Source: Ammoniphilus resinae | GTDB taxonomy: Bacteria; Bacillota; Bacilli; Aneurinibacillales; RAOX-1 | Assembly (NCBI RefSeq): GCF_017873965.1 | Contig: NZ_JAGGKT010000013.1 | Location: forward strand, 62,001 to 126,000 | Length of the DNA stretch: 64,000 nt | Direction of reading: 5' to 3' | Shown: positions 8,465 through 17,275 of the stretch, one piece after another | Layout of the letters: every line of letters starts with the position of its first letter | Position numbering within the stretch: position 1 is the first letter of the stretch | Made by a program: the position numbers and the translations under genes | The notes under the pieces: generated by a model | The model's input: only the letters and a program-made list of their open reading frames with translations | Database searches by the model: none | Told to the model about the DNA's origin: nothing

Positions 8465-9550
8465 ATGAAACAAGTGGACCCAATTATCCTTTGCTTCCAT
8501 GAAGAACAAGAATATCTTCATTTTTGTACTAATTTGCCTAAAAAAATAAGAAAACGAATGAGACATTACCCAAGATGGCACTGTTGTGCCATGGAGAAGG
8601 ACGATTATAATCACCTTAAAGAGAGAATGAATCAGGCAGAAAATCAGGAACATGAACGAAAGGTATCGATTGAAAGTAATGTCCAGTATCATTTGCATGA
8701 AACAGTGAGCGCCAACCAACAGATTACCCCTTGGGGTGTCTCCGCGGTCAAAGCCCCAGAAGTATGGAAAATATCAACAGGCAGCGGTGTACGCGTAGGT
8801 ATTCTGGACACAGGGATTGACGGCAAGCATCCTGACCTGCGAGAGAATATCAAAGGTGGAGTAAACACCGTTGATCGCACAAGTCCGTTTATCGATCAGA
8901 ATGGGCATGGTACCCATGTGGCTGGCACTGTTGCTGCGCTTAACAACGACTACGGGGTTGTTGGGGTAGCTCCGAATGTAGAACTCTATGCCTTAAAGGC
9001 CTTTTCCAAGGATGGAAGTGCAAGTTTAACAGATATCGCGGAAGCCATCCATTGGGCGATTGATCATAAAATCCAAATAATCAATATGAGTTTCGGCTCA
9101 AGGGAAACCAGCACCGTTTTGCATAGAGCGATCAAAGAAGCCCTAAAACATGGAATCTTGATGATTGCCTCTTCAGGAAATGCGGCGGAAACACTTGATT
9201 ATCCCGCAGGACATAAAGAGGTTCTTGCCGTTGGAGCAATTGATCGAAAAGGGAAGGTGGCGGAATTCAGCAATTTTGGCCGGACATTGAATTATGTACA
9301 GCCAGGGGTAGATATTCTCTCCACATGGCCCACCCCCCCAAAATACAACGTCCTCTCTGGAACCTCCATGGCCACCCCACATCTTGTCGGACTTTGTGCC
9401 CTTCTCCTATCAAGGGCACCTCATTTAACTCCTGTTCAGGTAAAACACCATCTTGACCGCTCTACGGTTAAACTAAATAAAATATCATCTAGAAGACAAG
9501 GACGGGGCGTTGTCGTTGCCAGCAAATTGTTGGCACAGTTAAATGACTGA
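8465..9550 (+). CDS. Subtilisin-like serine protease (S8), no signal peptide
   Basis: A complete peptidase S8 domain with Asp115 (ILDTGID), His148 (NGHGTH), the oxyanion Asn239 (SSGN) and Ser301 (SGTSMATP). Residues 1-88 form a charged propeptide-like region with several Cys and His residues and no hydrophobic signal sequence. The catalytic domain begins with ITPWGVSAVKAPEVW, typical of mature subtilisins. It may therefore act inside the cell or in the spore, as intracellular subtilisins do, or leave by another route. The ribosome site is GGAGGGCGG. Confidence 0.93.
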   Translation: MKQVDPIILCFHEEQEYLHFCTNLPKKIRKRMRHYPRWHCCAMEKDDYNHLKERMNQAENQEHERKVSIESNVQYHLHETVSANQQITPWGVSAVKAPEVWKISTGSGVRVGILDTGIDGKHPDLRENIKGGVNTVDRTSPFIDQNGHGTHVAGTVAALNNDYGVVGVAPNVELYALKAFSKDGSASLTDIAEAIHWAIDHKIQIINMSFGSRETSTVLHRAIKEALKHGILMIASSGNAAETLDYPAGHKEVLAVGAIDRKGKVAEFSNFGRTLNYVQPGVDILSTWPTPPKYNVLSGTSMATPHLVGLCALLLSRAPHLTPVQVKHHLDRSTVKLNKISSRRQGRGVVVASKLLAQLND

Positions 9551-9585
9551 GGGGGGCCTTATGAGCCTTCCCCCTCCTTATCTTT
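9549..9585 (+). terminator. Probable terminator of the subtilase gene
   Basis: GAGGGGG / CCCCCTC arms around a 13-base loop, followed by a pyrimidine-rich tail (CTTATCTTTCTTC). It overlaps the 3' end of the convergent small ger-operon gene. Confidence 0.5.
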
Positions 9586-9720
9586 CTTCTTCCATGGCGG
9601 GTCGCCGTATTCATGCAGTTTTTGATTCAGGTAGTAGACAGCGACCGGAATTACAAAGGATAAAATAGCACAGATTAATATAGCACCTGGAGGTGCATAG
9701 CCGTAGATTCTTTCCCACAC
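9559..9720 (-). CDS. Small single-pass membrane protein at the end of the ger operon, 53 aa
   Basis: Starts at a GTG 5 bases after the gerC stop, with AGGAGG inside the end of gerC, 10 bases before the GTG. The product begins VWERIYGYAPPG, then has one hydrophobic helix (about ILICAILSFVIPVAVYYL) and a charged tail ending in KKEDKEGEGS. Tight coupling to gerC suggests it belongs to the germinant receptor. Known receptor D subunits are small membrane proteins with two helices; this one has a single helix, so it is an analogue at best. Confidence 0.7.
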   Translation of the reverse strand: MWERIYGYAPPGAILICAILSFVIPVAVYYLNQKLHEYGDPPWKKKDKEGEGS

Positions 9721-9725
9721 TTCAC

Positions 9726-10961
9726 CTAATCCTCCTGTAAAGGCTCTGTTTGATTCACCGTACCTGGGTTACGAACAATAACCCTCGCTTTAACATGAAG
9801 CGTAGCCTTGGAGAAGTAATTTTCCCCATGATCCCAATCCTTGCCGACTGACTTCCATAGTTCAGGATAATTCTGTGCCAGATAAGTGCTAAGACCAATA
9901 ACATCAAGCTTCATCTCTTTTTGTAATTTACGAATCGTTTTTTCGGCCATGCGTTTCATTTCATCTGCCACCCTATTTTGGACAAGCACCCATTTTGCAG
10001 GGTCATTCAGGTAATCGATGGTTTCCATCGACTCCGTGATAATTCCTTCAGACTCTATCGTGAATATAAACTTCATGTTTTCCTTATCAGATATATCTGC
10101 TTTAATTTTTCGCTTGATATCACCTTTAGTCTCATAGCTGACAAGATTATCCCCTACGTTGATATTGATCGCCCCACCCTTTAGGGTTCCTTTTAAAATG
10201 GCTAACCCCATTACCTCTTCCCCTCCAAGCCATTCCACCATCTTATTTTCCTCGCCCTCAAAAACAGCGACACCGCCAATTTTCACTTCCTTACCTGCTG
10301 ATTTAATGCGTGGAATAATAAAGCTTTCCCGGGTTAGTAGTTTTTCATTTAAATCCCCGATTCGCAAAGGGTCGGGGAGTGTGGCTGATGAGCTACGTTC
10401 ATTTTCCGTCACAGAATCAATATACATTGCAGGGAGCTTTTCGTTCACCGGCTTTACGCCTAATACCTCTCGAGCCTCTCCCTTCGAGATCATGACTTTA
10501 ACTCCCCTGCGCATTTCCGAATCCCGCAGAAAGAAATCCATGATATCAGGCAGATGTCCTGATCTGGCAACCTCCTCTGAGATAATTAAAATCTTCATAT
10601 GAGGAAAGAATGGGGAACGACTGACGCGATTTGCCAGTTGTCGGTCCGTTTGAAACATCGTATCCCCTACTGATGATATATTATAATAAGCATCGCCACC
10701 GCTTCCTGCGCCACCTCCGGTTTTTGCACCTTGCGACATTGAGCCAGGAACGACCAATTGCAAAGTAAGCAGATATCGATGTTTTCCATGAGGCTTGTTA
10801 GCTGCATCTTCTTCCATCTCGTTTCCCTCGTCACCTTCTTTAGGAAAATCGACCGCCGCCCCCACGACAAACCCCCGTTCTTCAATTTCTACACGATCCC
10901 AACACCCGCCAAGGAAAACGACCAAAATCAACAAACTGTATTTCCATAGCGTTTTAGGCAT
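9726..10961 (-). CDS. Germinant receptor lipoprotein, Ger(x)C family
   Basis: The C subunit of a nutrient germinant receptor, anchored by lipid at the outer face of the inner spore membrane. The lipobox is FLGG-Cys20, followed by the family's WDRVEIEERGFVVG. It is 411 residues long, as usual. It overlaps the permease subunit gene upstream by 8 bases and is followed directly by a small membrane protein gene. Expression in the forespore is expected from the family, but I could not identify a sigma-G promoter with confidence. Confidence 0.94.
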   Translation of the reverse strand: MPKTLWKYSLLILVVFLGGCWDRVEIEERGFVVGAAVDFPKEGDEGNEMEEDAANKPHGKHRYLLTLQLVVPGSMSQGAKTGGGAGSGGDAYYNISSVGDTMFQTDRQLANRVSRSPFFPHMKILIISEEVARSGHLPDIMDFFLRDSEMRRGVKVMISKGEAREVLGVKPVNEKLPAMYIDSVTENERSSSATLPDPLRIGDLNEKLLTRESFIIPRIKSAGKEVKIGGVAVFEGEENKMVEWLGGEEVMGLAILKGTLKGGAININVGDNLVSYETKGDIKRKIKADISDKENMKFIFTIESEGIITESMETIDYLNDPAKWVLVQNRVADEMKRMAEKTIRKLQKEMKLDVIGLSTYLAQNYPELWKSVGKDWDHGENYFSKATLHVKARVIVRNPGTVNQTEPLQED

Positions 10962-12063
10962 TTCCTTTGATCCCCCTTAGCTTCGCAATCCCAAACAATA
11001 TGGTAGGCATTAGAATAGCAAAGATAAACCCGCTAAACCCAAGCCAATTCCCAACTTCATAAACTCTTATAAGATTTGGGGGCATCATGCCAAACAGATA
11101 GATGATTGGTGCTAAGAAAAAAATTAACCATACGCGTTTGATCTTAGGAAAAACGGATCGAAAAGCGAGCACTGAAGCATCAAATGCCAATGCAGAAGTG
11201 TTAAAGATCGTCATGATCCAAATCGTAAAGAAAAGGGATTCAAAGCGTTCAAAAAATTCACCTGGCACCTCCACCTCTTTTGCAATCTCAATCGTTGGGT
11301 CTGTTAATTGAATCATCGCTGTATGACCAAAAACACCAACAACTATAATAAACACAAACAAATATAATAAAAGTGGGATCGACATCCCAATCATGACGGC
11401 TTTTGGAGTTTTCTCAGGTTGATTTGTCATGGCGATGTATACCAAAAGGATCTCAAAGCCGAGGAAAGCAAAAAGAGTTTCCCTAGCCCCTTGGAAATAA
11501 CCTGTCCACTTTGTTGAAAACACGGGTTTTAAATTCCCTGGTTCAAAGTAACCAATATTCATGATCAACAGAAGGATTGCGATCAGCAGAACAATCGGAA
11601 GGAACAACAAATTTAATCGAAAAAGTCCTACACTAGAACAAGCAACCCCATAGGTTACAACTAGTAGAAAAAGAAGCGCAATTACTTCTACAGGTGTCCT
11701 GTCAAACAAATAAACCTTGGAAATATTGGCAACCGTACGCATTTCATAAGCAGTGAACTGCATTAAGTGGAAGGCAAGCAATATGGTAAGAAAAATTGCC
11801 ACTGGTTTACTAACCAGAGTAGTTGTGTATTGTAAAAAGGTCTGCCGGGGAAAGCGGGAAGCAAGCTTTGCTACTAACCAGGCAAAAAATAATGCCAACA
11901 CTCCCCCGAGAAGAATGGATACCCAGCCATCACTTCCTTTTGTAACAGAACCAACGGTACGCGGAAGGCCAAAAATTCCAACCCCAATGACCATGGAGGA
12001 AACGGCATAGAGAATTTCTCTTGAACCAATCTCTTCATCTCCATATTCAAACGATTTCATCAT
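10954..12063 (-). CDS. Germinant receptor permease, GerB/GerKB family
   Basis: The B subunit of the receptor, a 369-residue APC-superfamily spore permease with about ten hydrophobic segments. The N-terminal EIGSREILYAVSSMVIGVGIFGLPR is typical of GerAB proteins, which bind the amino-acid or other germinant. The tandem ATG start sits after GGGAGGAAAATC inside the end of gerA, with a 4-base overlap. The next gene also overlaps, so A, B and C are translationally coupled. Confidence 0.94.
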   Translation of the reverse strand: MMKSFEYGDEEIGSREILYAVSSMVIGVGIFGLPRTVGSVTKGSDGWVSILLGGVLALFFAWLVAKLASRFPRQTFLQYTTTLVSKPVAIFLTILLAFHLMQFTAYEMRTVANISKVYLFDRTPVEVIALLFLLVVTYGVACSSVGLFRLNLLFLPIVLLIAILLLIMNIGYFEPGNLKPVFSTKWTGYFQGARETLFAFLGFEILLVYIAMTNQPEKTPKAVMIGMSIPLLLYLFVFIIVVGVFGHTAMIQLTDPTIEIAKEVEVPGEFFERFESLFFTIWIMTIFNTSALAFDASVLAFRSVFPKIKRVWLIFFLAPIIYLFGMMPPNLIRVYEVGNWLGFSGFIFAILMPTILFGIAKLRGIKGNA

Positions 12064-13649
12064 GATTTTCCTCCCTTGCGCATCCTCTTTTCATCATCTA
12101 CCTGCATCATGATCGGGCGTTTACCAATCATCATAATCGGCGCCCTTAAAATCAAATCCTTCCAATCAGCATAAAAGCTTGGGGCAAACGGGGTCGAATA
12201 GGGAATTCCAAAGCTCTTTAAATTGACCAAGTGAATATTAATCATGATGTACCCTAAGATCAACCCAAAGAGACCAAACCCAGCTGCTAAAAACATCATG
12301 CCATACACCAAAATGCGAAAGGTGATAGCTAAACTATAAGATGGAACAGAGAAGGAGGAAATTGCTGTAAGTGCAACCACAATAACCATAACGGGACTTA
12401 CGATCCCTGCGGAAACAGCTGCCTCTCCAATGACCAAACCGCCAACGATGCCAATCGTTTGTCCAATTGGTTTGGGCAGGCGAATCCCTGCTTCACGTAG
12501 TAGCTCCAGCACTGTAATCATCACTAAAGCTTCAATCACAGCAGGAAAAGGGACCCCCTCCCTAGCAGCCGCGATAGAAAAGGCCAGTTTAGAAGGAATC
12601 ATACCTGGATGATAGGATACAAGCGCAATATAAAGCCCCGGAAGAAATACCGCAAGAAAGGCTCCGAAATACCGCAGAAACCGGAGAAAGGTTCCTACCC
12701 ACCATCTCTCATAATAATCTTCAGGCGATTGTAGAAGATTGCCAAAGGTAATCGGGGCAACTAACGCAAACGGGGTTCCATCTAATAGCAGTCCTACCTT
12801 TCCCTGAGTTAAAGCAGCACAAACTTTATCTGGGCGTTCCGTAGGGGACAATGTTGGAAATGGAGACAAAAAACTGTCTTCAAGCCATTGTTCAATAAAA
12901 CCGGATTCTGGTGCATCGTCCAAATCAATGGTTTTGATGCGGCGTTTCACTTCGCCCACTAGATCTGGATGAACGATCCCGTCAATATAGGTGAGTACTA
13001 GGTCCTTTTTCGATCGTCTTCCGACCGAGAAGTTTTCGAAGCGCAAATTGGGGTCACGAATATGCCGACGAATATGTGCAGTATTTGTGCGCAGATTTTC
13101 CGTAAAGCCATCGCGTGGACCACGTACCAACGCCTCGGTGCTCGGTTCATTTACACCCCGGGACGCCCATCCCTTACTTCCAATTAATAAAACCTGATCT
13201 GTTCCCTGCACAAAGAGAGCCGTATCACCGGAAAGGACGGATTGCATGACCTGATCGAGTGTATTCAATTTTTTCACTTCGATTGCAGACAGTACATGGT
13301 TTTCAAATTCTTTCAGCAGCTCTTCACCAGAAGCCGGAATCTCTTTCCCCGAATTGGCCATGCCGAGCTGGATATTTCTAATGATCTTATCGTTTATAGT
13401 CGTTTGATCTACTAAACCATCAATGCAAACAATGGCACAACGTTGTTTCGTATTTCCAACGGTGAATTCCCGAGTGACTAAATCAGATGGGGTATTTAAT
13501 ATTTTTTGGATGTTTTCAATGTTTTTTTGCACGTCAAGAAAAATTTCTATTGGAAAACCATGTGCGTCCTTTGTTGTCTCCAACTGATTCTCTTTTTTCG
13601 TAAGTTGTTTTCTTCTCAACATCTTAAACAGAGGGACACCTCTTTTCAA
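12060..13649 (-). CDS. Germinant receptor A subunit, GerA/GerKA family
   Basis: The A subunit, 529 residues, of the GerA family (spore germination membrane protein). It has a soluble N-terminal half followed by several hydrophobic segments near the C-terminus, in the usual order. The family stretch CAIVCIDGLVDQTTIND near the N-terminus and the LLLDGTPFALVAPI segment are recognisable. The start is most likely the TTG at 13649, because AAAGGATGAG is 5 bases upstream; the next ATG (codon 10) has no suitably spaced site. It is the first gene of the A-B-C-small protein operon. Confidence 0.94.
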   Translation of the reverse strand: MKRGVPLFKMLRRKQLTKKENQLETTKDAHGFPIEIFLDVQKNIENIQKILNTPSDLVTREFTVGNTKQRCAIVCIDGLVDQTTINDKIIRNIQLGMANSGKEIPASGEELLKEFENHVLSAIEVKKLNTLDQVMQSVLSGDTALFVQGTDQVLLIGSKGWASRGVNEPSTEALVRGPRDGFTENLRTNTAHIRRHIRDPNLRFENFSVGRRSKKDLVLTYIDGIVHPDLVGEVKRRIKTIDLDDAPESGFIEQWLEDSFLSPFPTLSPTERPDKVCAALTQGKVGLLLDGTPFALVAPITFGNLLQSPEDYYERWWVGTFLRFLRYFGAFLAVFLPGLYIALVSYHPGMIPSKLAFSIAAAREGVPFPAVIEALVMITVLELLREAGIRLPKPIGQTIGIVGGLVIGEAAVSAGIVSPVMVIVVALTAISSFSVPSYSLAITFRILVYGMMFLAAGFGLFGLILGYIMINIHLVNLKSFGIPYSTPFAPSFYADWKDLILRAPIMMIGKRPIMMQVDDEKRMRKGGKS

Positions 13650-13742
13650 AATGACTCATCCTTTCATATTTCCCTTTTTCTTCATCCTTAAACTTGATTT
13701 GGATGGAAAAGGACATGTATCGCTTATTTTCTGAATTGGATG

Positions 13743-13748
13743 TATAAT
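13743..13748 (+). promoter_or_regulatory. Probable -10 element of the SDR gene
   Basis: TATAAT about 45 bases before the ATG at 13793. The -35 region is AT-rich without a clear TTGACA. Confidence 0.35.
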
Positions 13749-13792
13749 AGGAAGGATGAAAAATAACGAGTTAAAAAGGAGGTAGATTCCTT

Positions 13793-14575
13793 ATGGATTT
13801 GGGGTTAAAAGGGAAAGTAGCAGTTGTTACTGGCGGAAGCAAAGGAATCGGCATGCAAACAGCACTACAGCTCGCAAAAGAAGGGGCCGAGGTGGCCATT
13901 TGTGCAAGAAGTAAACAAGCATTAAGGGAAGCAGCGGACAAGATCCGAGAAGAGGCAGGAGTTGATGTGCTGATTATTCAAGCCGATGTCTCTTCGAAAG
14001 AAGATTGCCAACGTGCGATTGATCAAGCAGCGAAGCATTTTGGAAAATTGGATATCCTTGTGAACAATGCCGGAACCTCATCGGCCCATCCATTTGAAGA
14101 GGTAAGCGCAGAACTTTGGCAGCAGGATCTCGATCTCAAATTATTCGGGGCCATCAACTGCTCACGAGCGGCTATTCCTTATATGCGTCAAGCTGGTGGC
14201 GGGGCGATTGTCAATGTAACAGCCTCGATTGCGAAAACACCGAGTGCTTCTTCCTTGCCGACAACGGTTAGCCGTGCTGCCGGGATGGCTTTAACGAAGG
14301 CGATGAGCAAGGATCTTGGGCCTTCGAATATACGCGTGAACACAGTATGTATTGGGCTAATTCGCAGCGACCAGATCGAACGTAAATGGCAAATGGAAGC
14401 TCCTTCACTTACCTGGGAAGAGTATGCAAGGGAACCAAAGCACCAAATCCCGCTCGGGAGGATTGGCGATACGGACGAAGCGGCGAGGGTGATTTCCTTC
14501 CTCGTTTCCGACGCAGCCTCTTATGTGACTGGAACTTCTGTTAATATTGATGGAGGGAAAGCTGGGGCGCTATAA
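13793..14575 (+). CDS. Short-chain dehydrogenase/reductase-like protein lacking the YxxxK pair
   Basis: A Rossmann-fold protein of 260 residues, the classical SDR length. It has the nucleotide-binding TGGSKGIG (13-20) and NNAGT (91-95). At the position of the catalytic Tyr-x-x-x-Lys the sequence reads TTVSR, i.e. Thr157 and Arg161, and the usual serine is replaced by Thr143/Ser145 in NVTAS. The rest of the fold, including DLGPSNIRVNTV and the C-terminal VTGTSVNIDGG, is intact. It may use different chemistry or only bind the cofactor. The ribosome site is AAGGAGGT. Confidence 0.9.
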   Translation: MDLGLKGKVAVVTGGSKGIGMQTALQLAKEGAEVAICARSKQALREAADKIREEAGVDVLIIQADVSSKEDCQRAIDQAAKHFGKLDILVNNAGTSSAHPFEEVSAELWQQDLDLKLFGAINCSRAAIPYMRQAGGGAIVNVTASIAKTPSASSLPTTVSRAAGMALTKAMSKDLGPSNIRVNTVCIGLIRSDQIERKWQMEAPSLTWEEYAREPKHQIPLGRIGDTDEAARVISFLVSDAASYVTGTSVNIDGGKAGAL

Positions 14576-14589
14576 GCGCCCCCCTTTTT
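14564..14589 (+). terminator. Terminator of the SDR gene
   Basis: Perfect GGGGCGC-TATAA-GCGCCCC hairpin followed by CCTTTTT; the TAA stop lies in the loop. Confidence 0.85.
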
Positions 14590-15994
14590 AAGATGCCTGT
14601 TTCTTTTCGTCCTGTGGCTTGTGCTTTGGAATCAGCCCTGTAAACAGGGCACTCACAATAGCTATTCCGGCAAGAATAACAAATACCATATGTAATCCGC
14701 CAGCAAGAATATCGGGTGGAACCTGCTCACCAGAAGCTGAATAAGCTCCAATATGTTGATTTAACACCGTTCCTAAAACAGCAATGCCTAATGTCTGTCC
14801 CAAGATCCGCAAAAACGTATTGGAGGATGTCGCTGCCCCACGCATATTCCAGCCTACTGCAGACTGTACAACGACGGTAAATACTGTAAATGACAAGCCA
14901 AACCCAAGACCTACAAAAAACATAATGACAACCAAAACCCAGTTTGCAGTCGCAGCGGTAACCAAGGCTAAAGCCAAGGAACCAATAGCAACCAAAACTG
15001 TCCCTAACAAGGAGATCGAGCGAGCACCTAGACGAACCAGTAATCTTCCACTCAACACCGCACCAATGGGCCAGCCAAGCGACATCGGAGTTAGTGTAAG
15101 TCCAGAAGAAGTAGCGCCCATCTCTAACACCCCCTGAATCCAGAGCGGAAGATACGCAGTTAATCCGATCAAAATGGCACTCATAAAAAAGCTGACCAAA
15201 TTGGAAACCGCCAAATCCCTGTACTTAAATAGACCAAGCGGAACCATTGGTTCTGGATGCCGTAATTGAATGCGGATAAAAAGTGCCAGAAATACGAGAG
15301 CAACCCCAAAAAGAAAATACATTGCCTTAGAATTCCAAGGAATTTCATTTCCACCAGAAAGAAGGGCATAGAGTAAAGCGGTCATCCCGATCGTAAAGGT
15401 CAGCGCCCCACTGTAATCGATGATTCTCTCCTTCTTTTCACTGCTTTCTTTCAAAGACCGTCCTAACAACAGCATGGATACCAGACCAAATGGAATATTG
15501 ATAAAGAAAATCCAATGCCAAGTTAAATAATCTACAAAAAAACCACCGACAAGTGGTCCAAATATCCCCGCAATCCCCCAGATCGCACTGAATAACCCCT
15601 GTACCTTCGCCCGCTGTTCATAGTCGAAGATATCTCCAATGATGGTAAAGGTGGTTGGCATCAAGGCACCTGCACCGATCCCTTGCAGAGCACGAAACCA
15701 AATCAACTGCTCCATGGTCTGTGAAAACCCGCAAAGCGCTGAACCGAGTAAGAATAAAGACACTCCTACCATAAATATCATTTTCCGTCCAAACAAATCA
15801 GAAAGTTTTCCGAAAATCGGGGTTGTAACGGCAGAAGTAAGAAGGTAAACTGCAAAAACCCAACTAATTAAGTCCATGCCCCCAAGCTTGTTTACAATGA
15901 CAGGCATCGCAGTACTTACAATAGTCACCTCAATTGCGGACAAAAACGTTGCAATCAACAGTGCGATTGTTATATTTCGTTGATATGTATTCAA
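14588..15994 (-). CDS. MFS drug exporter, DHA2 (EmrB/QacA) family
   Basis: About 468 residues with fourteen predicted hydrophobic segments. Motif A reads GKLSDLFGRKMIF and motif C lies near IWGIAGIFGPLVGGFFVDYL, both typical of 14-helix proton-driven multidrug exporters. A TTG at 16024 would add ten residues, but AGGAGG sits 8 bases before the TTG at 15994, so that start is preferred. The gene is alone on its strand, convergent with the SDR gene. The substrate cannot be read from the sequence. Confidence 0.93.
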   Translation of the reverse strand: MNTYQRNITIALLIATFLSAIEVTIVSTAMPVIVNKLGGMDLISWVFAVYLLTSAVTTPIFGKLSDLFGRKMIFMVGVSLFLLGSALCGFSQTMEQLIWFRALQGIGAGALMPTTFTIIGDIFDYEQRAKVQGLFSAIWGIAGIFGPLVGGFFVDYLTWHWIFFINIPFGLVSMLLLGRSLKESSEKKERIIDYSGALTFTIGMTALLYALLSGGNEIPWNSKAMYFLFGVALVFLALFIRIQLRHPEPMVPLGLFKYRDLAVSNLVSFFMSAILIGLTAYLPLWIQGVLEMGATSSGLTLTPMSLGWPIGAVLSGRLLVRLGARSISLLGTVLVAIGSLALALVTAATANWVLVVIMFFVGLGFGLSFTVFTVVVQSAVGWNMRGAATSSNTFLRILGQTLGIAVLGTVLNQHIGAYSASGEQVPPDILAGGLHMVFVILAGIAIVSALFTGLIPKHKPQDEKKQAS

Positions 15995-16164
15995 TATCTT
16001 TTCCTCCTGAAACGACTCATCCAAGCCGTATTCGTAATCATTATCTTAGTATAGAAAAGCGGCCACACTTCGTCAATAAAAGAACCATTTTTGTGAAGGA
16101 CTGACATTCGCTTATACCAATCGAATGGTTCATGCGTAATGTATTCTAGAAGGAGGATCAAGTG

Positions 16165-16386
16165 ATGGATGACTTTAGTGAGGAATCGTTGAGACCATTA
16201 ATAGGCTCAAAGATCTGGGTAGAATGGCGCCAGCGAAAGATTATGGGAAATCTTTTAGCTGTTCGTGACAATATTCTAGAAATAAAAACATTCTCAAACA
16301 AGCAACAATCCAAAGTCTTAACCATTCCCCTTAACGAATTAGACGCGGTTGCCTTTTATGTCCCAAGCAAAAAAGTAGGCTACTAG
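16165..16386 (+). CDS. Small hypothetical protein, 73 aa
   Basis: A short beta-rich soluble protein. The run IGSKIWVEWRQRKIMGNLLAVRDN followed by alternating hydrophobic residues looks like a small barrel of the kind seen in Sm-like or related folds, but this is only an impression. AGGAGG precedes GTGATG; the ATG at 16165 has the better spacing (8 bases). The gene ends before a strong convergent terminator. Confidence 0.6.
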   Translation: MDDFSEESLRPLIGSKIWVEWRQRKIMGNLLAVRDNILEIKTFSNKQQSKVLTIPLNELDAVAFYVPSKKVGY

Positions 16387-16401
16387 CCTAAACAATAATA
16401 C

Positions 16402-16440
16402 AAAAATCCCCTCTACTGTAAAGTTGTAGAGGGGATTTTT
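16402..16440. terminator. Bidirectional terminator
   Basis: AAAAATCCCCTCTAC / GTAGAGGGGATTTTT arms, perfect over 15 bases with a 9-base loop, between two convergent genes. Confidence 0.9.
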
Positions 16441-16444
16441 CTTG

Positions 16445-17275
16445 CTAACCCAGTCTCTTCTTCCGCAGCGGATTTAAAACCCTTGTAGCCCATCCCAACA
16501 AGAAAACACTCAGTCCTAAATAGAGGATGCTGAATAAAATCCAAGGCTCCATAAAATAGGTCAGTGAGGGAGGAACAACCTTTTCCCCGATAATTTCCGC
16601 CAAGACAAATCCCGGATTTATACTAAATAAAAAAGGAAATAGGTCAGAATCAACGGCTTTCCACTCCATCATCTCAAAAAATTGCCAAAGGAAGAAAGTG
16701 ATCAAAGCCGTTCCCACCCCAACAAGAAAGGTCAGCCCGTAGGAAATAATTGTACTTACTCCCGTTCGTCTAAAGCGTGCGGAACAGAATACCCCTAGAC
16801 TGCCAAAGAAAATAATATTAACAGAGAAAAACCAAAATATTTTAATCAGCTGCACTGGTGAAATTCCGCCATATAAAAACACAAAGCTGTATAACGGTAA
16901 GGAAGATAAAACCACAAGGCTAATAAAAAGGAGCGATGTGAGCATCTTGCTGGATACGATGGAAAAAGGGGTCAAGTGGGTCGTCAACAAGACATTCAAT
17001 GTCTGCCTTTCCCTTTCCCCGCTGATTGTTCCTGCGGTTAATGCTGGGGCGATGAAACCAATCATACCGAGTTGGATCACCGTTAACAGAATGAAAATTT
17101 CCCTACTCTCCCCCGGCCGAAAATAGACCTTGTTTGCAGTTTCTACATAAATGACTCCAAACAGAATCGCGCCCATCACAAATAAATAACTTCCGAGTAT
17201 CCAAGCGGTTTTTCCAGTTCGAAAACGCTCTCTTAATTCTTTAATAATCACAGGATTGGTCAAAAAACCCCTCAT
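16445..17275 (-). CDS. ABC transporter permease, last gene of the ECF-sigma operon
   Basis: A 276-residue six-helix permease of the ABC-2 type. It contains the GTISGERERQTLNVLLTTHL coupling segment typical of NatB/YxlG/YtrC-like exporter permeases. The ATG follows GGGGGTGG and overlaps the stop of the ATPase gene by one base. Together with that ATPase it would form an exporter or membrane-stress module; the substrate is unknown. It closes the five-gene operon, ending at the strong hairpin at 16402. Confidence 0.9.
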   Translation of the reverse strand: MRGFLTNPVIIKELRERFRTGKTAWILGSYLFVMGAILFGVIYVETANKVYFRPGESREIFILLTVIQLGMIGFIAPALTAGTISGERERQTLNVLLTTHLTPFSIVSSKMLTSLLFISLVVLSSLPLYSFVFLYGGISPVQLIKIFWFFSVNIIFFGSLGVFCSARFRRTGVSTIISYGLTFLVGVGTALITFFLWQFFEMMEWKAVDSDLFPFLFSINPGFVLAEIIGEKVVPPSLTYFMEPWILFSILYLGLSVFLLGWATRVLNPLRKKRLG

